Shown here one piece after another: positions 24,747-35,518 of a stretch of 64,000 bases of DNA. The translations under genes were made by a program, and so were the position numbers. This stretch comes from JAFAXD01 sp963760435 (lineage in GTDB: Bacteria; Pseudomonadota; Alphaproteobacteria; Rhizobiales; Xanthobacteraceae): assembly GCA_963760435.1 (NCBI GenBank), contig CAVXDE010000037.1, positions 248,001-312,000 of the forward strand. The letters are read 5' to 3'. The notes under the pieces are model-generated. The model was given only the letters and a program-made list of their open reading frames with translations. It did not search any database and was not told where the DNA came from. Every line of letters starts with the position of its first letter. Positions within the stretch are counted from its first letter, which is position 1.

Positions 24747-24797
24747 ATAGCCTCAGGCTATCGGCGTGATAGCGGCATCGATTTGAAATCCAAATCG
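24747..24797. promoter_or_regulatory. Three LysR-type palindromes in the fds promoter
   Basis: ATAGCC-TCA-GGCTAT (24747-24761), GCTATC-N5-GATAGC (24757-24773) and CGATTTG-N5-CAAATCG (24779-24797) are all perfect inverted repeats. The first two fit the T-N11-A pattern of LysR boxes. They lie 109 to 80 bases before fdsG, the usual recall plus activation site layout of a LysR-activated promoter. Confidence 0.65.
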
Positions 24798-24876
24798 TTT
24801 GACGGAACAGCGTTATTGATTCCGCATGACCATTCGGATCAAGGTCGTCGGCCACGGTCTTTGTTGAAAGTTGGTG

Positions 24877-25346
24877 ATGCCAGTTTACGAGACGTGGAGT
24901 GCGGAGCGAACCGCGGAGATCATCGCGCAGCATGTTGACCAGCCCGGCGCGCTGCTCCCGATCCTGCACGGGGTGCAGGCGGCATTCGGCTGCATTGCTG
25001 AACCCGCCGTTCCCATGGTTGCCGACGCATTGAATTTATCGCGCGCCGAAGTTCATGGCGTTGTCACATTCTATCACGATTTCCGTCGCGAGCCGCCGGG
25101 CCGGCATGTGCTCAAGCTCTGCCGTGCCGAAGCCTGCCAGGCCGCAGGGGGCGATGCGCTTGCAGAGCGCGCCCAAGCGAAGGTTGGCGTTGGGCTTGGC
25201 GACACCACGACCGATGAGCGCGTGACGCTCGAGCCGACATACTGTCTCGGGCTCTGCGCTGTCGCGCCTTCCGCCATGTTCGACGATCGGGTGATCGGCC
25301 GCCTCGACGCAAAGCGGCTCGATGCGCTGCTGGAGGAAACGTGGGC

Positions 25347-25350
<4 letters not shown>
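24877..25350 (+). CDS. fdsG: NAD-dependent formate dehydrogenase gamma subunit
   Basis: A 157-residue NuoE-like subunit carrying one [2Fe-2S] cluster, with ligands visible in LKLCRAEACQAAGG and PTYCLGLCAVAP. It passes electrons toward the FMN subunit FdsB in the cytoplasmic molybdenum formate dehydrogenase that oxidises formate to CO2 with NAD+. ATG 24877 is preferred over the in-frame GTG and TTG just before it. It opens the fdsG-fdsB-fdsA-fdhD-fdsD operon. Confidence 0.95.
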
Positions 25351-26906
<1,556 letters not shown>

Positions 26907-26916
26907 GGAGACCATC

Positions 26917-29763
26917 ATGTCGCTCGTACACGAGGTCGATTACGGCACGCCGCGCTCCCGGGCCGAGAAGACTGTGACCCTGACCATCGACGGCATGTCG
27001 GTGACGGTGCCCGAAGGCACATCAATCATGCGCGCCGCCATGGAGATCGGAACGCAGATCCCGAAACTGTGCGCGACCGACATGCTCGACGCGTTTGGCT
27101 CCTGTCGGTTGTGTCTGGTCGAGATCGACGGACGCGCCGGCACGCCGTCGTCGTGCACGACTCCGGTTGCGCCGGGCATGAGCGTGCGCACGCAGACGGA
27201 GCGGCTTAAGCGCCTGCGCAAAGGCGTGATGGAGCTCTACATCTCCGACCACCCGCTCGATTGCTTGACCTGTGCGGCCAATGGGGATTGCGAGCTGCAG
27301 GATATGGCCGGCGCCGTCGGGCTGCGCGATGTCCGCTACGGCTATTCCGGGGACAAGCATCCCAACCCCGGCAAAGACGAATCCAATCCGTATTTCACCT
27401 ACGACCCGTCGAAATGCATCGTCTGCTCGCGGTGTGTGCGCGCGTGCGAGGAAGTGCAGGGGACGTTTGCGCTCACCATCGCAGGGCGTGGTTTCGACTC
27501 CGTCGTGTCGCCCGGCATGGAAGAAGCGTTTCTCGGCTCCGAATGCGTGTCCTGCGGCGCCTGCGTGCAGGCCTGCCCGACTGCGACCCTGACGGAGAAA
27601 TCCGTCATTGAGATCGGCCAGCCTGAGCATTCGGTCGTGACCACCTGCGCCTATTGCGGGGTCGGCTGTGCGTTCAAGGCGGAGATGCGCGGCGATGAGG
27701 TCGTGCGCATGGTTCCTTACAAGGACGGCAAGGCGAACCGTGGTCACTCCTGCGTCAAGGGCCGCTTCGCCTGGGGCTACGCGACCCATCGCGAACGCAT
27801 CCTCAAGCCGATGATCCGCGCCAAGACGTCCGATCCCTGGCGGGAAGTTTCCTGGGAGGAGGCGATCGCCTACACGGCCTCCGAGTTCAAGCGCATCCAG
27901 GCACAGTACGGACGTCGGGCCATCGGCGGCATCACCTCGTCACGTTGCACCAATGAGGAAACATTTCTGGTGCAGAAGTTGATCCGCGGCGGCTTCGGCA
28001 ACAACAACGTCGACACCTGCGCGCGCGTGTGCCACTCGCCGACCGGTTACGGGCTCAGCACCACATACGGAACATCGGCCGGCACCCAGGACTTCGACTC
28101 CGTCGAGCACACCGACGTTGTCATCCTGATCGGCGCCAATCCGACCGACGCACATCCGGTGTTTGCTTCGCGATTGAAAAAGCGCCTTCGCCAGGGTGCA
28201 AAACTGATCGTCATCGATCCGCGGCAGATCGATCTGGTGCGCACGCCGCATGTGGCGGCTGCCTATCACCTGCCGCTGCTGCCCGGCACCAACGTTGCGG
28301 TCCTGACCGCGCTTGCGCATGTCATCGTGACGGAAGGCCTGGTGAATGAGACGTTCGTGCGCGAACGCTGCGACTGGGATGAGTTCCAGGATTGGGCTGC
28401 ATTCGTTGCCCAGCCGCACAACAGCCCCGAGGCGGTGGCGAAGATTTCATCCGTGCCGGCGGAAACGATCCGCGCCGCGGCGCACCTTTACGCGACCGGC
28501 GGCAATGGCGCGATCTACTACGGGCTCGGCGTGACGGAGCACAGCCAGGGCTCGACCACCGTGATGGCGATTGCCAATCTCGCCATGGCGACAGGCAATA
28601 TCGGCCGTCCCGGCGTGGGCGTAAACCCGCTGCGCGGTCAGAACAACGTGCAAGGCTCGTGCGATATGGGCTCGTTCCCGCACGAACTCTCCGGCTATCG
28701 GCACATTTCCGGTGACGCGACGCGCGCCGCGTTTGAAGCGCTGTGGGGTGTGCATCTGGAGAAAGAGCCGGGGCTTCGCATTCCCAACATGCTGGACGCG
28801 GCGGTCGATGGCTCCTTCAAGGGCATCTACATCCAGGGTGAAGACATCCTGCAGTCCGATCCGGACACCAAACACGTGGCGGCCGGGCTGGCGGCGATGG
28901 AATGCGTGGTGGTGCAGGATTTGTTCCTGAACGAGACCGCCAACTACGCGCACGTGTTTCTGCCGGGCTCCACGTTCCTGGAAAAGGACGGCACTTTCAC
29001 CAACGCGGAGCGGCGTATTCAGCGCGTGCGTAAGGTGATGCAGTCCAAATCGGGCAAGGCCGACTGGGAGATAACGCTCGATCTCGCCAAGGCGATGGGT
29101 TTTCCCATGCACTACGACCACCCGTCGCAGGTCATGGATGAGATCGCCCGCCTGACCCCGACCTTCGCCGGCGTGTCGTTTGAGAAACTCGACGAACTCG
29201 GCTCGGTGCAGTGGCCGTGCAATGAGAAGGCCCCAGCCGGCACGCCGGTGATGCACATGAACGGCTTTGTCCGGGGCAAGGGCAAGTTCGTGATCACCGA
29301 GTACGTCGCGACCGACGAGCGCACCGGCCCGCGCTTCCCGCTGCTGCTCACCACAGGCCGGATCTTGAGCCAGTACAATGTCGGGGCCCAGACACGGCGC
29401 ACCGCGAATGTCGTCTGGCACGAGGAAGATCGTCTCGAAATGCATCCGCATGATGCCGAACAGCGCGGTATTCGCGACGGCGATTGGGTCAAGCTGGCCA
29501 GCCGGGCCGGTGAGACCACCTTGCGGGCACTGATCACGGAACGCGTTGCTCCCGGCGTGGCTTACACCACGTTCCATCATCCCGACACGCAGGCCAATGT
29601 CGTTACCACGGATTATTCGGACTGGGCGACGAACTGCCCCGAGTACAAGGTAACCGCGGTGCAGATCACGCCATCAAACGGGCCGACCGAGTGGCAGGAG
29701 CGCTATGACGCGTTTGCCCGCGCGAGCCGCCGCATCGCGCCGATTGTCCAAGCTGCGGAGTAG
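26917..29763 (+). CDS. fdsA: NAD-dependent formate dehydrogenase alpha (catalytic) subunit
   Basis: A 948-residue molybdopterin enzyme starting after TAAGGAG. In order: an N-terminal [2Fe-2S] ferredoxin domain (CATDML, CRLC), a His/Cys [4Fe-4S] site (LDCLTCAANGDCEL), two ferredoxin-type clusters (CIVCSRCVRACEE, CVSCGACVQACP), the [4Fe-4S] of the catalytic part (TCAYCGVGCAF), and the bis-MGD domains. The molybdenum ligand is a cysteine, about residue 372 in CARVCHSPTG, not selenocysteine. Together with FdsB and FdsG it oxidises formate in the cytoplasm. Its molybdenum need fits the neighbouring mod locus. Confidence 0.96.
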   Translation: MSLVHEVDYGTPRSRAEKTVTLTIDGMSVTVPEGTSIMRAAMEIGTQIPKLCATDMLDAFGSCRLCLVEIDGRAGTPSSCTTPVAPGMSVRTQTERLKRLRKGVMELYISDHPLDCLTCAANGDCELQDMAGAVGLRDVRYGYSGDKHPNPGKDESNPYFTYDPSKCIVCSRCVRACEEVQGTFALTIAGRGFDSVVSPGMEEAFLGSECVSCGACVQACPTATLTEKSVIEIGQPEHSVVTTCAYCGVGCAFKAEMRGDEVVRMVPYKDGKANRGHSCVKGRFAWGYATHRERILKPMIRAKTSDPWREVSWEEAIAYTASEFKRIQAQYGRRAIGGITSSRCTNEETFLVQKLIRGGFGNNNVDTCARVCHSPTGYGLSTTYGTSAGTQDFDSVEHTDVVILIGANPTDAHPVFASRLKKRLRQGAKLIVIDPRQIDLVRTPHVAAAYHLPLLPGTNVAVLTALAHVIVTEGLVNETFVRERCDWDEFQDWAAFVAQPHNSPEAVAKISSVPAETIRAAAHLYATGGNGAIYYGLGVTEHSQGSTTVMAIANLAMATGNIGRPGVGVNPLRGQNNVQGSCDMGSFPHELSGYRHISGDATRAAFEALWGVHLEKEPGLRIPNMLDAAVDGSFKGIYIQGEDILQSDPDTKHVAAGLAAMECVVVQDLFLNETANYAHVFLPGSTFLEKDGTFTNAERRIQRVRKVMQSKSGKADWEITLDLAKAMGFPMHYDHPSQVMDEIARLTPTFAGVSFEKLDELGSVQWPCNEKAPAGTPVMHMNGFVRGKGKFVITEYVATDERTGPRFPLLLTTGRILSQYNVGAQTRRTANVVWHEEDRLEMHPHDAEQRGIRDGDWVKLASRAGETTLRALITERVAPGVAYTTFHHPDTQANVVTTDYSDWATNCPEYKVTAVQITPSNGPTEWQERYDAFARASRRIAPIVQAAE

Positions 29764-29767
29764 CTGC

Positions 29768-30565
29768 GTGCCGCTCCCGGTTTGCCGCATCAGCCGTGTT
29801 GCCTGGTCCGCGAAGGACTTCGTGGAGGGCGATCGCGCTATTCCGGAAGAGACGGCGATCGCCTTTTCTTATGCCGGCACCACGCACGCGGTGATGATGG
29901 CGAGTCCGCAGGATCTGGAGGACTTCGCGTTCGGGTTCAGCCTGACGGAGCGCATCGTTTCCTCGCTTGATGAGATCACCCAGCTCGAGATCGTCGAGCA
30001 GAAGATTGGAATCGAGCTGCGCCTCTGGCTCGCCGAGCCGCACGCTTCGCATTTCGGCGAGCGGCGTCGCCATATGGCAGGGCCGACCGGATGCGGCCTG
30101 TGCGGGCTTGAGAGCTTGGTCGAAGCCATGCGGCCGCCAACGCCGGTCTCAAGTGACATCGTGTTCTCGCCGCGGGAGATCATGCGCGCAGTTGCGTCCA
30201 TCGGGCCGGCCCAGGTGCTCAATCGCGAAACGCGTGCGGTTCACGCGGCCGCGTTCTGGGAGCCGACCTATGGGCTCGTCGCGTTGCGCGAGGACGTCGG
30301 CCGCCACAATGCGCTCGACAAGCTGGTCGGAGCGCTCGCCCGTGATGGTGTTTCCGCCAGATCAGGTATCGTGGTTCTCACCAGCCGCGTTTCAGTCGAG
30401 ATGGTGCAGAAGGCCGCCGCCATCGGCGCGCCGGTAATCGCAGCAATGTCGGCGCCGACTGCGCTGGCGGTGCGCACCGCCGAGACCGCCGGCATCACCC
30501 TGATCGGTATCGCGCGCGGCGATGGATTTCGAGATCTTCACGCATCCGGATCGGATCAGGCGTGA
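29768..30565 (+). CDS. fdhD: Formate dehydrogenase accessory sulfurtransferase FdhD
   Basis: A 265-residue cytoplasmic protein that carries sulfur from the IscS desulfurase to the bis-MGD cofactor, needed for FDH activity. The essential cysteine pair is in GPTGCGLCGLES. The GTG start at 29768 is chosen because GGAG lies 7 bases before it; an upstream start inside fdsA is possible but lacks one. It sits between fdsA and fdsD as in other fds operons. Confidence 0.95.
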   Translation: MPLPVCRISRVAWSAKDFVEGDRAIPEETAIAFSYAGTTHAVMMASPQDLEDFAFGFSLTERIVSSLDEITQLEIVEQKIGIELRLWLAEPHASHFGERRRHMAGPTGCGLCGLESLVEAMRPPTPVSSDIVFSPREIMRAVASIGPAQVLNRETRAVHAAAFWEPTYGLVALREDVGRHNALDKLVGALARDGVSARSGIVVLTSRVSVEMVQKAAAIGAPVIAAMSAPTALAVRTAETAGITLIGIARGDGFRDLHASGSDQA

Positions 30566-30816
30566 GCAGGTGGCCTATGTCGCCTGACAAGCTCGTCTAC
30601 ATGGCCAACCAGATTGGCACGTTCTTCCGCAGCCAGGGCGCCGGCAAGGCGCCGGCGGCCATCGCGGAGCACATTCAGAAATTCTGGGAGCCGCGCATGC
30701 GCAGCGCGATCTTCGCGCATCTTGATGCCGGGGGCGCCGGATTAGATCCGCTCGTGCGCGAGGCGATCGAGAAACTTCGTGGACCACCGCATGGGGAGGC
30801 CCAAGCGGCACATTGA
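30562..30816 (+). CDS. fdsD: Formate dehydrogenase delta subunit
   Basis: An 84-residue protein overlapping the fdhD stop (GTGA). Landmarks of the family: KLVYMANQIGTFFRSQG, AIAEHIQKFWEPRMR and LDPLVREAIEKL. It helps assembly or stability of the FDH complex. ATG 30577 is an alternative start giving 79 residues. Confidence 0.93.
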   Translation: MSRWPMSPDKLVYMANQIGTFFRSQGAGKAPAAIAEHIQKFWEPRMRSAIFAHLDAGGAGLDPLVREAIEKLRGPPHGEAQAAH

Positions 30817-30860
30817 TTACACCACAGAGCTCAAAAAGAGCCATAACGGAGGAAACGGGA

Positions 30861-32515
30861 ATGGCGACGCTGGAACAAGCGGGAGGCCGTATTGGGCCTG
30901 CCGCGGGACTGCTCGACCGCGAGCGTATCATCGCCGCGGCCGGGTTCAATCGCTGGCTGGTACCGCCGGCAGCGCTCTGCATTCATCTCTGCATCGGCAT
31001 GGCCTACGGCTTCAGCGTGTTCTGGATTCCGCTGTCGCGCGCGATCGGCATCAACAAATCCGTCGCCTGTCCGGATATGTCGCTGATCGAGGAGTTGTTC
31101 ACGACCACCTGCGATTGGCGCATCGCCAGCCTCGGCTGGATGTTCACCTTGTTCTTTGTGTTGTTGGGAGCCTCAGCCGCGGTCTGGGGCGGGTGGCTCG
31201 AGCGCGTCGGCCCGCGCAAGGCAGGCGTTGTTGCGGCGCTGTGCTGGTGCGGTGGCCTGGTGCTTGGTGCGATCGGCATCTTTGCGCATCAGCTCTGGCT
31301 GTTGTGGCTCGGCTCCGGCGTCATCGGTGGCGTCGGGCTTGGCCTCGGCTACATCTCGCCGGTTTCGACGCTGGTGAAATGGTTTCCGGACCGGCGCGGC
31401 ATGGCAACCGGCATGGCCATCATGGGGTTCGGCGGCGGAGCCATGATTGGGGCCCCGCTCGCCAATTTGCTGATGAACGACTTCCGCACGCCTGCGTCCG
31501 TCGGGGTATGGGAGACATTCCTGGCCATGGCGGCGATCTATTTCGTGTTCATGATGATCGGCGCCTTCGGCTATCGCATCCCGCCGACCGGCTGGCGTCC
31601 GGACGGCTGGACGCCGCCGAGCGAAACCAAGACGATGATCACCCAGCACCAGGTGCATCTGCGCGACGCGCACAAGACCAAGCAGTTCTGGCTGATCTGG
31701 GCGGTGCTCTGTCTCAACGTCAGCGCCGGCATCGGCGTCATCGGCATGGCGTCGCCGATGCTGCAGGAAATCTTCGGCGGCTCGCTGATCGGCCAGCCCG
31801 GCGTCGGGTTCACCCAGCTCACGCCCGAGCAACGCACCTTGGTCGCGACCATCGCCGCCGGGTTCACCGGGCTTGCTGTCGCTCTTCAACATCGGCGGCC
31901 GGTTTTTCTGGGCGTCGCTCTCCGACTATATCGGGCGCAAGAACACCTATTACACGTTCTTCCTGCTCGGCATCGCTCATGTATGCGCTCGCCCCGTGGG
32001 CCGCGCATTCCGGCAACAAGGCGCTGTTCGTCGCCTTCTTCTGCATCATCCTGTCGATGTATGGCGGCGGCTTCGCCACGGTGCCGGCCTATCTGGCGGA
32101 CATCTTCGGCACCCAGTTCGTGGGCGCCATTCATGGCCGCCTGCTGACCGCGTGGTCGACCGCGGGGATCGTCGGCCCGGTTGTCGTCAACTACATCCGC
32201 GAGTTCGAAATCTCGGCGGGTGTCTCCCGCGACCACGTCTATGACGTGACCATGTACGTGCTCGCCGGCATGCTGGTCGCGGGCTTGATCTGCAATTTGC
32301 TGGTCAAGCCGCTGGCGGACAAATGGTTCATGAAGCCCGAGGAGGTCGCGGCCCTGCAGGCGAAGACCGCCTCGGCAGGCGCCACCAGCGGATCATTTGG
32401 AATCGGAAGAGGCGGCCTCGACCCGAGGGCGGCGCTGTTCTGGTGCTTCGTCGGCATTCCGATCGCCTGGGGCGTCTGGATCACGCTCAAAAATGCAATC
32501 GTGATCTTCCAGTGA
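30861..32515 (+). pseudogene. OFA-family (oxalate/formate antiporter-like) MFS transporter, two frameshifts
   Basis: A GGAGG site precedes ATG 30861. The first 335 residues are intact in one frame, with LCIGMAYGFSVFWIPLSRAI and WFPDRRGMATGMAIMGFGGG typical of oxalate/formate-type MFS proteins. Near 31873 the protein moves one frame over (LLSLFNIGGRFFWASLSDYI), and near 31976-31979 one frame again (LMYALAPWAAHSGNKALF) to the stop at 32515. Both changes equal one added base. Corrected length is about 550 residues, 12-14 membrane helices. It would move formate or oxalate for the adjacent dehydrogenase. Sequencing error or real decay cannot be told apart here. Confidence 0.8.
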
Positions 32516-32535
32516 CGTCGGTCGATTGACATCGC

Positions 32536-32567
32536 CGGGACGGAGTTCTTACCTCGTCTCCGTCCCG
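32536..32567 (+). terminator. 10-bp perfect hairpin between MFS gene and selD
   Basis: CGGGACGGAG (32536-32545) pairs exactly with 32558-32567 across a 12-base loop. It ends 16 bases before the selD ATG and lies 20 bases after the MFS stop. No T-run follows; it may be a terminator or a control element in the selD leader. Confidence 0.55.
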
Positions 32568-32583
32568 GTGATAGGACTGAAGT

Positions 32584-33633
32584 ATGAATATTCCAATTGT
32601 ACGTCTGACGTCTCTCGCCCACGGCGGCGGATGTGGCTGCAAGCTTGCGCCCTCGGTGTTGCAGCAACTGTTGTCGGATCAGCCGGTCCTGCAGCCCTAT
32701 CGGCAGCTGCTGGTCGGCACCGAGACTGGCGATGACGCTGCCGTGTGGCAGCTCGACGACGGCACTTGCGTTGTGGCGACGACCGACTTCTTCATGCCGA
32801 TGGTCGACGATCCGCAGGATTTCGGCCGCATCGCTGCGACCAACGCCATTTCCGACGTCTACGCCATGGGAGCGCGGCCGATCTTCGCGCTCGCCATTCT
32901 GGGGATGCCGGTCGACAAAGTCTCGACCGAGATGGTGCGCGATATCCTCAAAGGCGGCGCCGCGGTCTGCGCCAGCGCTGGAATTCCGGTTGCTGGCGGT
33001 CATTCGATCGATTCACCCGAGCCGATCTACGGCCTCGCCGTGATCGGCACATGTCGTGCCGAGGACGTACGTCGCAACGCCAGTGCCAAGCCCGGCGATG
33101 CGATCATTCTGACCAAGGCATTGGGGGTCGGAATCTATTCGGCGGCTTTCAAGAAGGGAGCGCTTTCGCCGGCGGCTTACGCCGAGATGGTCGGCTCCAT
33201 GACGTTGCTCAACCGCATTGGGATGGAGCTCGCGAAGGACCCCGCCGTGCACGCGATGACGGACGTCACAGGCTTCGGGTTGCTCGGCCACGCGCTCGAG
33301 ATGGCGCGCGGCTCGAAACTCGCTTTGGTTATTCGCGCCGGCGACGTCGCGCTTCTATCTGACGCGCAACAACTGGCGCAGCAACGCTTCATCACCGGAG
33401 CTTCAACGCGCAACTGGATGAGCTACAGCGACGGCGTGACTCTGCCCGCTGACTGCCCCGACTGGCAGCGCCACATCCTCACCGACCCGCAAACCTCCGG
33501 CGGGTTGTTGATCGCCTGCGAGCCCACGCGCGCGCAAGCGATCTTGGACGTGATCATTGCGGCTGGCTACCCCAGCGCGCGCATCATCGGTCACACGCAA
33601 ACCGGAACGCCGTCGGTCCAGGTGCTGCTCTAA
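32584..33633 (+). CDS. selD: Selenide, water dikinase (selenophosphate synthase)
   Basis: A 349-residue enzyme that makes selenophosphate from selenide and ATP. The catalytic residues are in HGGGCGCKLAP: Cys17 and Lys20 at the same positions as in the E. coli enzyme, so this is the Cys form. ATP/Mg site residues follow in ETGDDAAVWQL and VATTDFFMPMVDDP. No selA, selB or selenouridine synthase is in the window, and the FDH here uses Cys. Its product presumably serves tRNA 2-selenouridine or selenoproteins elsewhere. Confidence 0.95.
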   Translation: MNIPIVRLTSLAHGGGCGCKLAPSVLQQLLSDQPVLQPYRQLLVGTETGDDAAVWQLDDGTCVVATTDFFMPMVDDPQDFGRIAATNAISDVYAMGARPIFALAILGMPVDKVSTEMVRDILKGGAAVCASAGIPVAGGHSIDSPEPIYGLAVIGTCRAEDVRRNASAKPGDAIILTKALGVGIYSAAFKKGALSPAAYAEMVGSMTLLNRIGMELAKDPAVHAMTDVTGFGLLGHALEMARGSKLALVIRAGDVALLSDAQQLAQQRFITGASTRNWMSYSDGVTLPADCPDWQRHILTDPQTSGGLLIACEPTRAQAILDVIIAAGYPSARIIGHTQTGTPSVQVLL

Positions 33634-33646
33634 GCACCGCCGCTCA

Positions 33647-34363
33647 TCATGCGGTTGCGAGCGCCGCCGCGCTGCGGCGCCACGCCTCGGCGGCGCGCGC
33701 GACCGCGGCTCGCCGCGCCGGCATTGCTGAGGCCGTCCGCGCGGCAACCAGATCACGCACGGATGGTGGCGCAAGCTCCGGCCGGCCGGCGCGGAATGGC
33801 GGAGCGGGTTCATATTCCAGCATGAGCTGGACGGCTTGTGCGGCTTCCTCGCCGGCAAGCTCGGTCATGACAACCAGCGCGAAATCGATGCCCGCGGTGA
33901 CGCCGCCGCCCGTGATGATGTTGCCGTCGCGCACGACGCGACCAGGATCCGGAATGGCGCCGAACAGCGCGACCAGGTCGCGCCAGGCCCAATGACAGGC
34001 GGCGCGTTTGCCCTCGAGCAACCCGGCGGCGCCGAGAATGAGTGAGCCGGTGCAAACTGAGGTGATGTAGCGCGCGCCGGCGGCGAGCCCGCGGATCGCC
34101 GACATGTAGAGCTTATCCTCCATGGCGGCGGTGCATCCGTTGCCGCCGGGCACGCACAGCACGTCGCAGTGATCGATTGCAACAAGATCGGCGAGGTTCG
34201 CGAACGTCAACCCATCCGCCGTGACTGGCCGCGCGCCGACGGAGGCGACCACGATCTTGGCGCCGGGTAGGCGCGCGAAGAACTGGTGCGGTCCGGTGAA
34301 GTCGAGGTGGGTCACGCCTTCGTAGATCGGAATGACGATAGTCAGATTCGCTGAGGCCGGCAT
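33647..34363 (-). CDS. DJ-1/PfpI family protein (isonitrile-hydratase-like)
   Basis: A 238-residue class I glutamine-amidotransferase-like protein. The start at 34363 follows AGGAG. The nucleophile elbow is seen in ITSVCTGSLILGAAGLL, the acidic partner in IPIYEGVTHLDFTGP and the histidine region in ACHWAWRDL. This set matches isonitrile hydratase-like enzymes (InhA), though the substrate is unproven. The C-terminus adds about 35 residues rich in Ala and Arg. It is divergent from a GlxA-type regulator of the same fold. Confidence 0.9.
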   Translation of the reverse strand: MPASANLTIVIPIYEGVTHLDFTGPHQFFARLPGAKIVVASVGARPVTADGLTFANLADLVAIDHCDVLCVPGGNGCTAAMEDKLYMSAIRGLAAGARYITSVCTGSLILGAAGLLEGKRAACHWAWRDLVALFGAIPDPGRVVRDGNIITGGGVTAGIDFALVVMTELAGEEAAQAVQLMLEYEPAPPFRAGRPELAPPSVRDLVAARTASAMPARRAAVARAAEAWRRSAAALATA

Positions 34364-34444
34364 GGCACGATGCTCCTGCTTGACGAACCCAGGATAGAGG
34401 CTCATGGTCGTGGCGAAAATGACAAAGATCCCTCATTTCACGCC

Positions 34445-35413
34445 ATGAAGCGCCATATCGCGTTCTTCATCTTTCCGCAGTTCCAGCTGCTCGACCTCAC
34501 GGGGCCGCTCACCGCGTTCCATATGGCGGGGTTTGTGCGTCAGCCCGCGCCGTATCGGCTGAGCGTCCTGTCGCGGCGCGGCGGGTTGATCCCCAGCACC
34601 GCAGGCCTTCCCATCGCCAGCGTGGCAGCGCGCGATCAGCGTCCCGACACGCTGATCGTTGTCGGCGGGCGCGGTAGCCGCGATCCGCAGATCAGCGCGG
34701 AGCAACTCGATCCGGTGCGCCGTCTGGCGAAGCGCTCGCGCCGCGTCGCCAGCGTCTGCACCGGCGCATTCATCCTCGCCGCAGCCGGCCTGCTTGATGG
34801 ACGGCGCGCCACGACGCACTGGCGCCACGCATCCAAACTGCAGCGCGAGCATGGATCGGTGAAGGTCGACGGCGAGCGCATCTTCATCAAGGACGGAGCG
34901 ACCTGGACCTCAGCCGGGATCACGGCGGGGATCGATCTCGCGTTGGCGCTGATCGAGGAGGATTGCGGTCACGATCTCGCGCGTGCGGTCGCGCAGGAGA
35001 TGGTGGTCTATCAGCGGCGGTCCGGTGGCCAGTCGCAGTTCTCGCCGATGCTGGAGCTCGAGCCGGAGACCGATCGCATTCGCCGGGCGCTGACCTTCGC
35101 GCAGGAGCACCTGGCTGAGCCGCTGCCGATCGAGCGCCTCGCCGACATCGCCTGCATCAGCCCGCGTCACTTCGGCCGCGCGTTCCGTGCCGAGACCGGC
35201 GAGACGCCCGCCAAGGCGATCGAGCGGTTGCGCGCGGATGCGGCCCGCAGCCGGATCGAAACCGGTGCCGAGCCGATCGAGCAGATCGCGCAAGCGGTCG
35301 GCTTTTCCGATCCGGAACGCATGCGCCGCGCGTTCGTGCGCCGGTTCGGTCACCCGCCGCAGGCGCTGCGCCGGATGGCGCGACACACCGATGCGATTGC
35401 GAGCTTACGATAG
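34445..35413 (+). CDS. GlxA-family transcriptional regulator (DJ-1-like plus AraC domain)
   Basis: A 322-residue protein starting MKRHIAFFIFPQFQLLDLTG. The N-terminal DJ-1/PfpI-like domain keeps the elbow VASVCTGAFILAAAGLL. The C-terminal AraC domain has two helix-turn-helices (IERLADIACISPRHFGRAFR and IEQIAQAVGFSDPERMRRAF). Divergent from the DJ-1 hydrolase across 81 bases, which is its likely target. Ligand unknown. Confidence 0.93.
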   Translation: MKRHIAFFIFPQFQLLDLTGPLTAFHMAGFVRQPAPYRLSVLSRRGGLIPSTAGLPIASVAARDQRPDTLIVVGGRGSRDPQISAEQLDPVRRLAKRSRRVASVCTGAFILAAAGLLDGRRATTHWRHASKLQREHGSVKVDGERIFIKDGATWTSAGITAGIDLALALIEEDCGHDLARAVAQEMVVYQRRSGGQSQFSPMLELEPETDRIRRALTFAQEHLAEPLPIERLADIACISPRHFGRAFRAETGETPAKAIERLRADAARSRIETGAEPIEQIAQAVGFSDPERMRRAFVRRFGHPPQALRRMARHTDAIASLR

Positions 35414-35518
35414 CACCGGATCGGATCCTCTTAGTTGAAGGCCGTTGCCAACCAAGCACTGGGTGAGCACATTCTACTTGCGGCAGGTCACAAACGTTTC
35501 CGATTGCGACGTACTCCA

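Noticed and set aside
24741..24764. A sixth Mo-box in front of fdsG.
   Set aside because: CGCCATATA resembles the left half-site but the right half does not match; the region is better explained by LysR-type palindromes.
28030..28032. Possible selenocysteine at the FdsA active site, given the nearby selD.
   Set aside because: The codon is TGC (Cys) in CARVCHSPTG, and no in-frame TGA occurs in fdsA.
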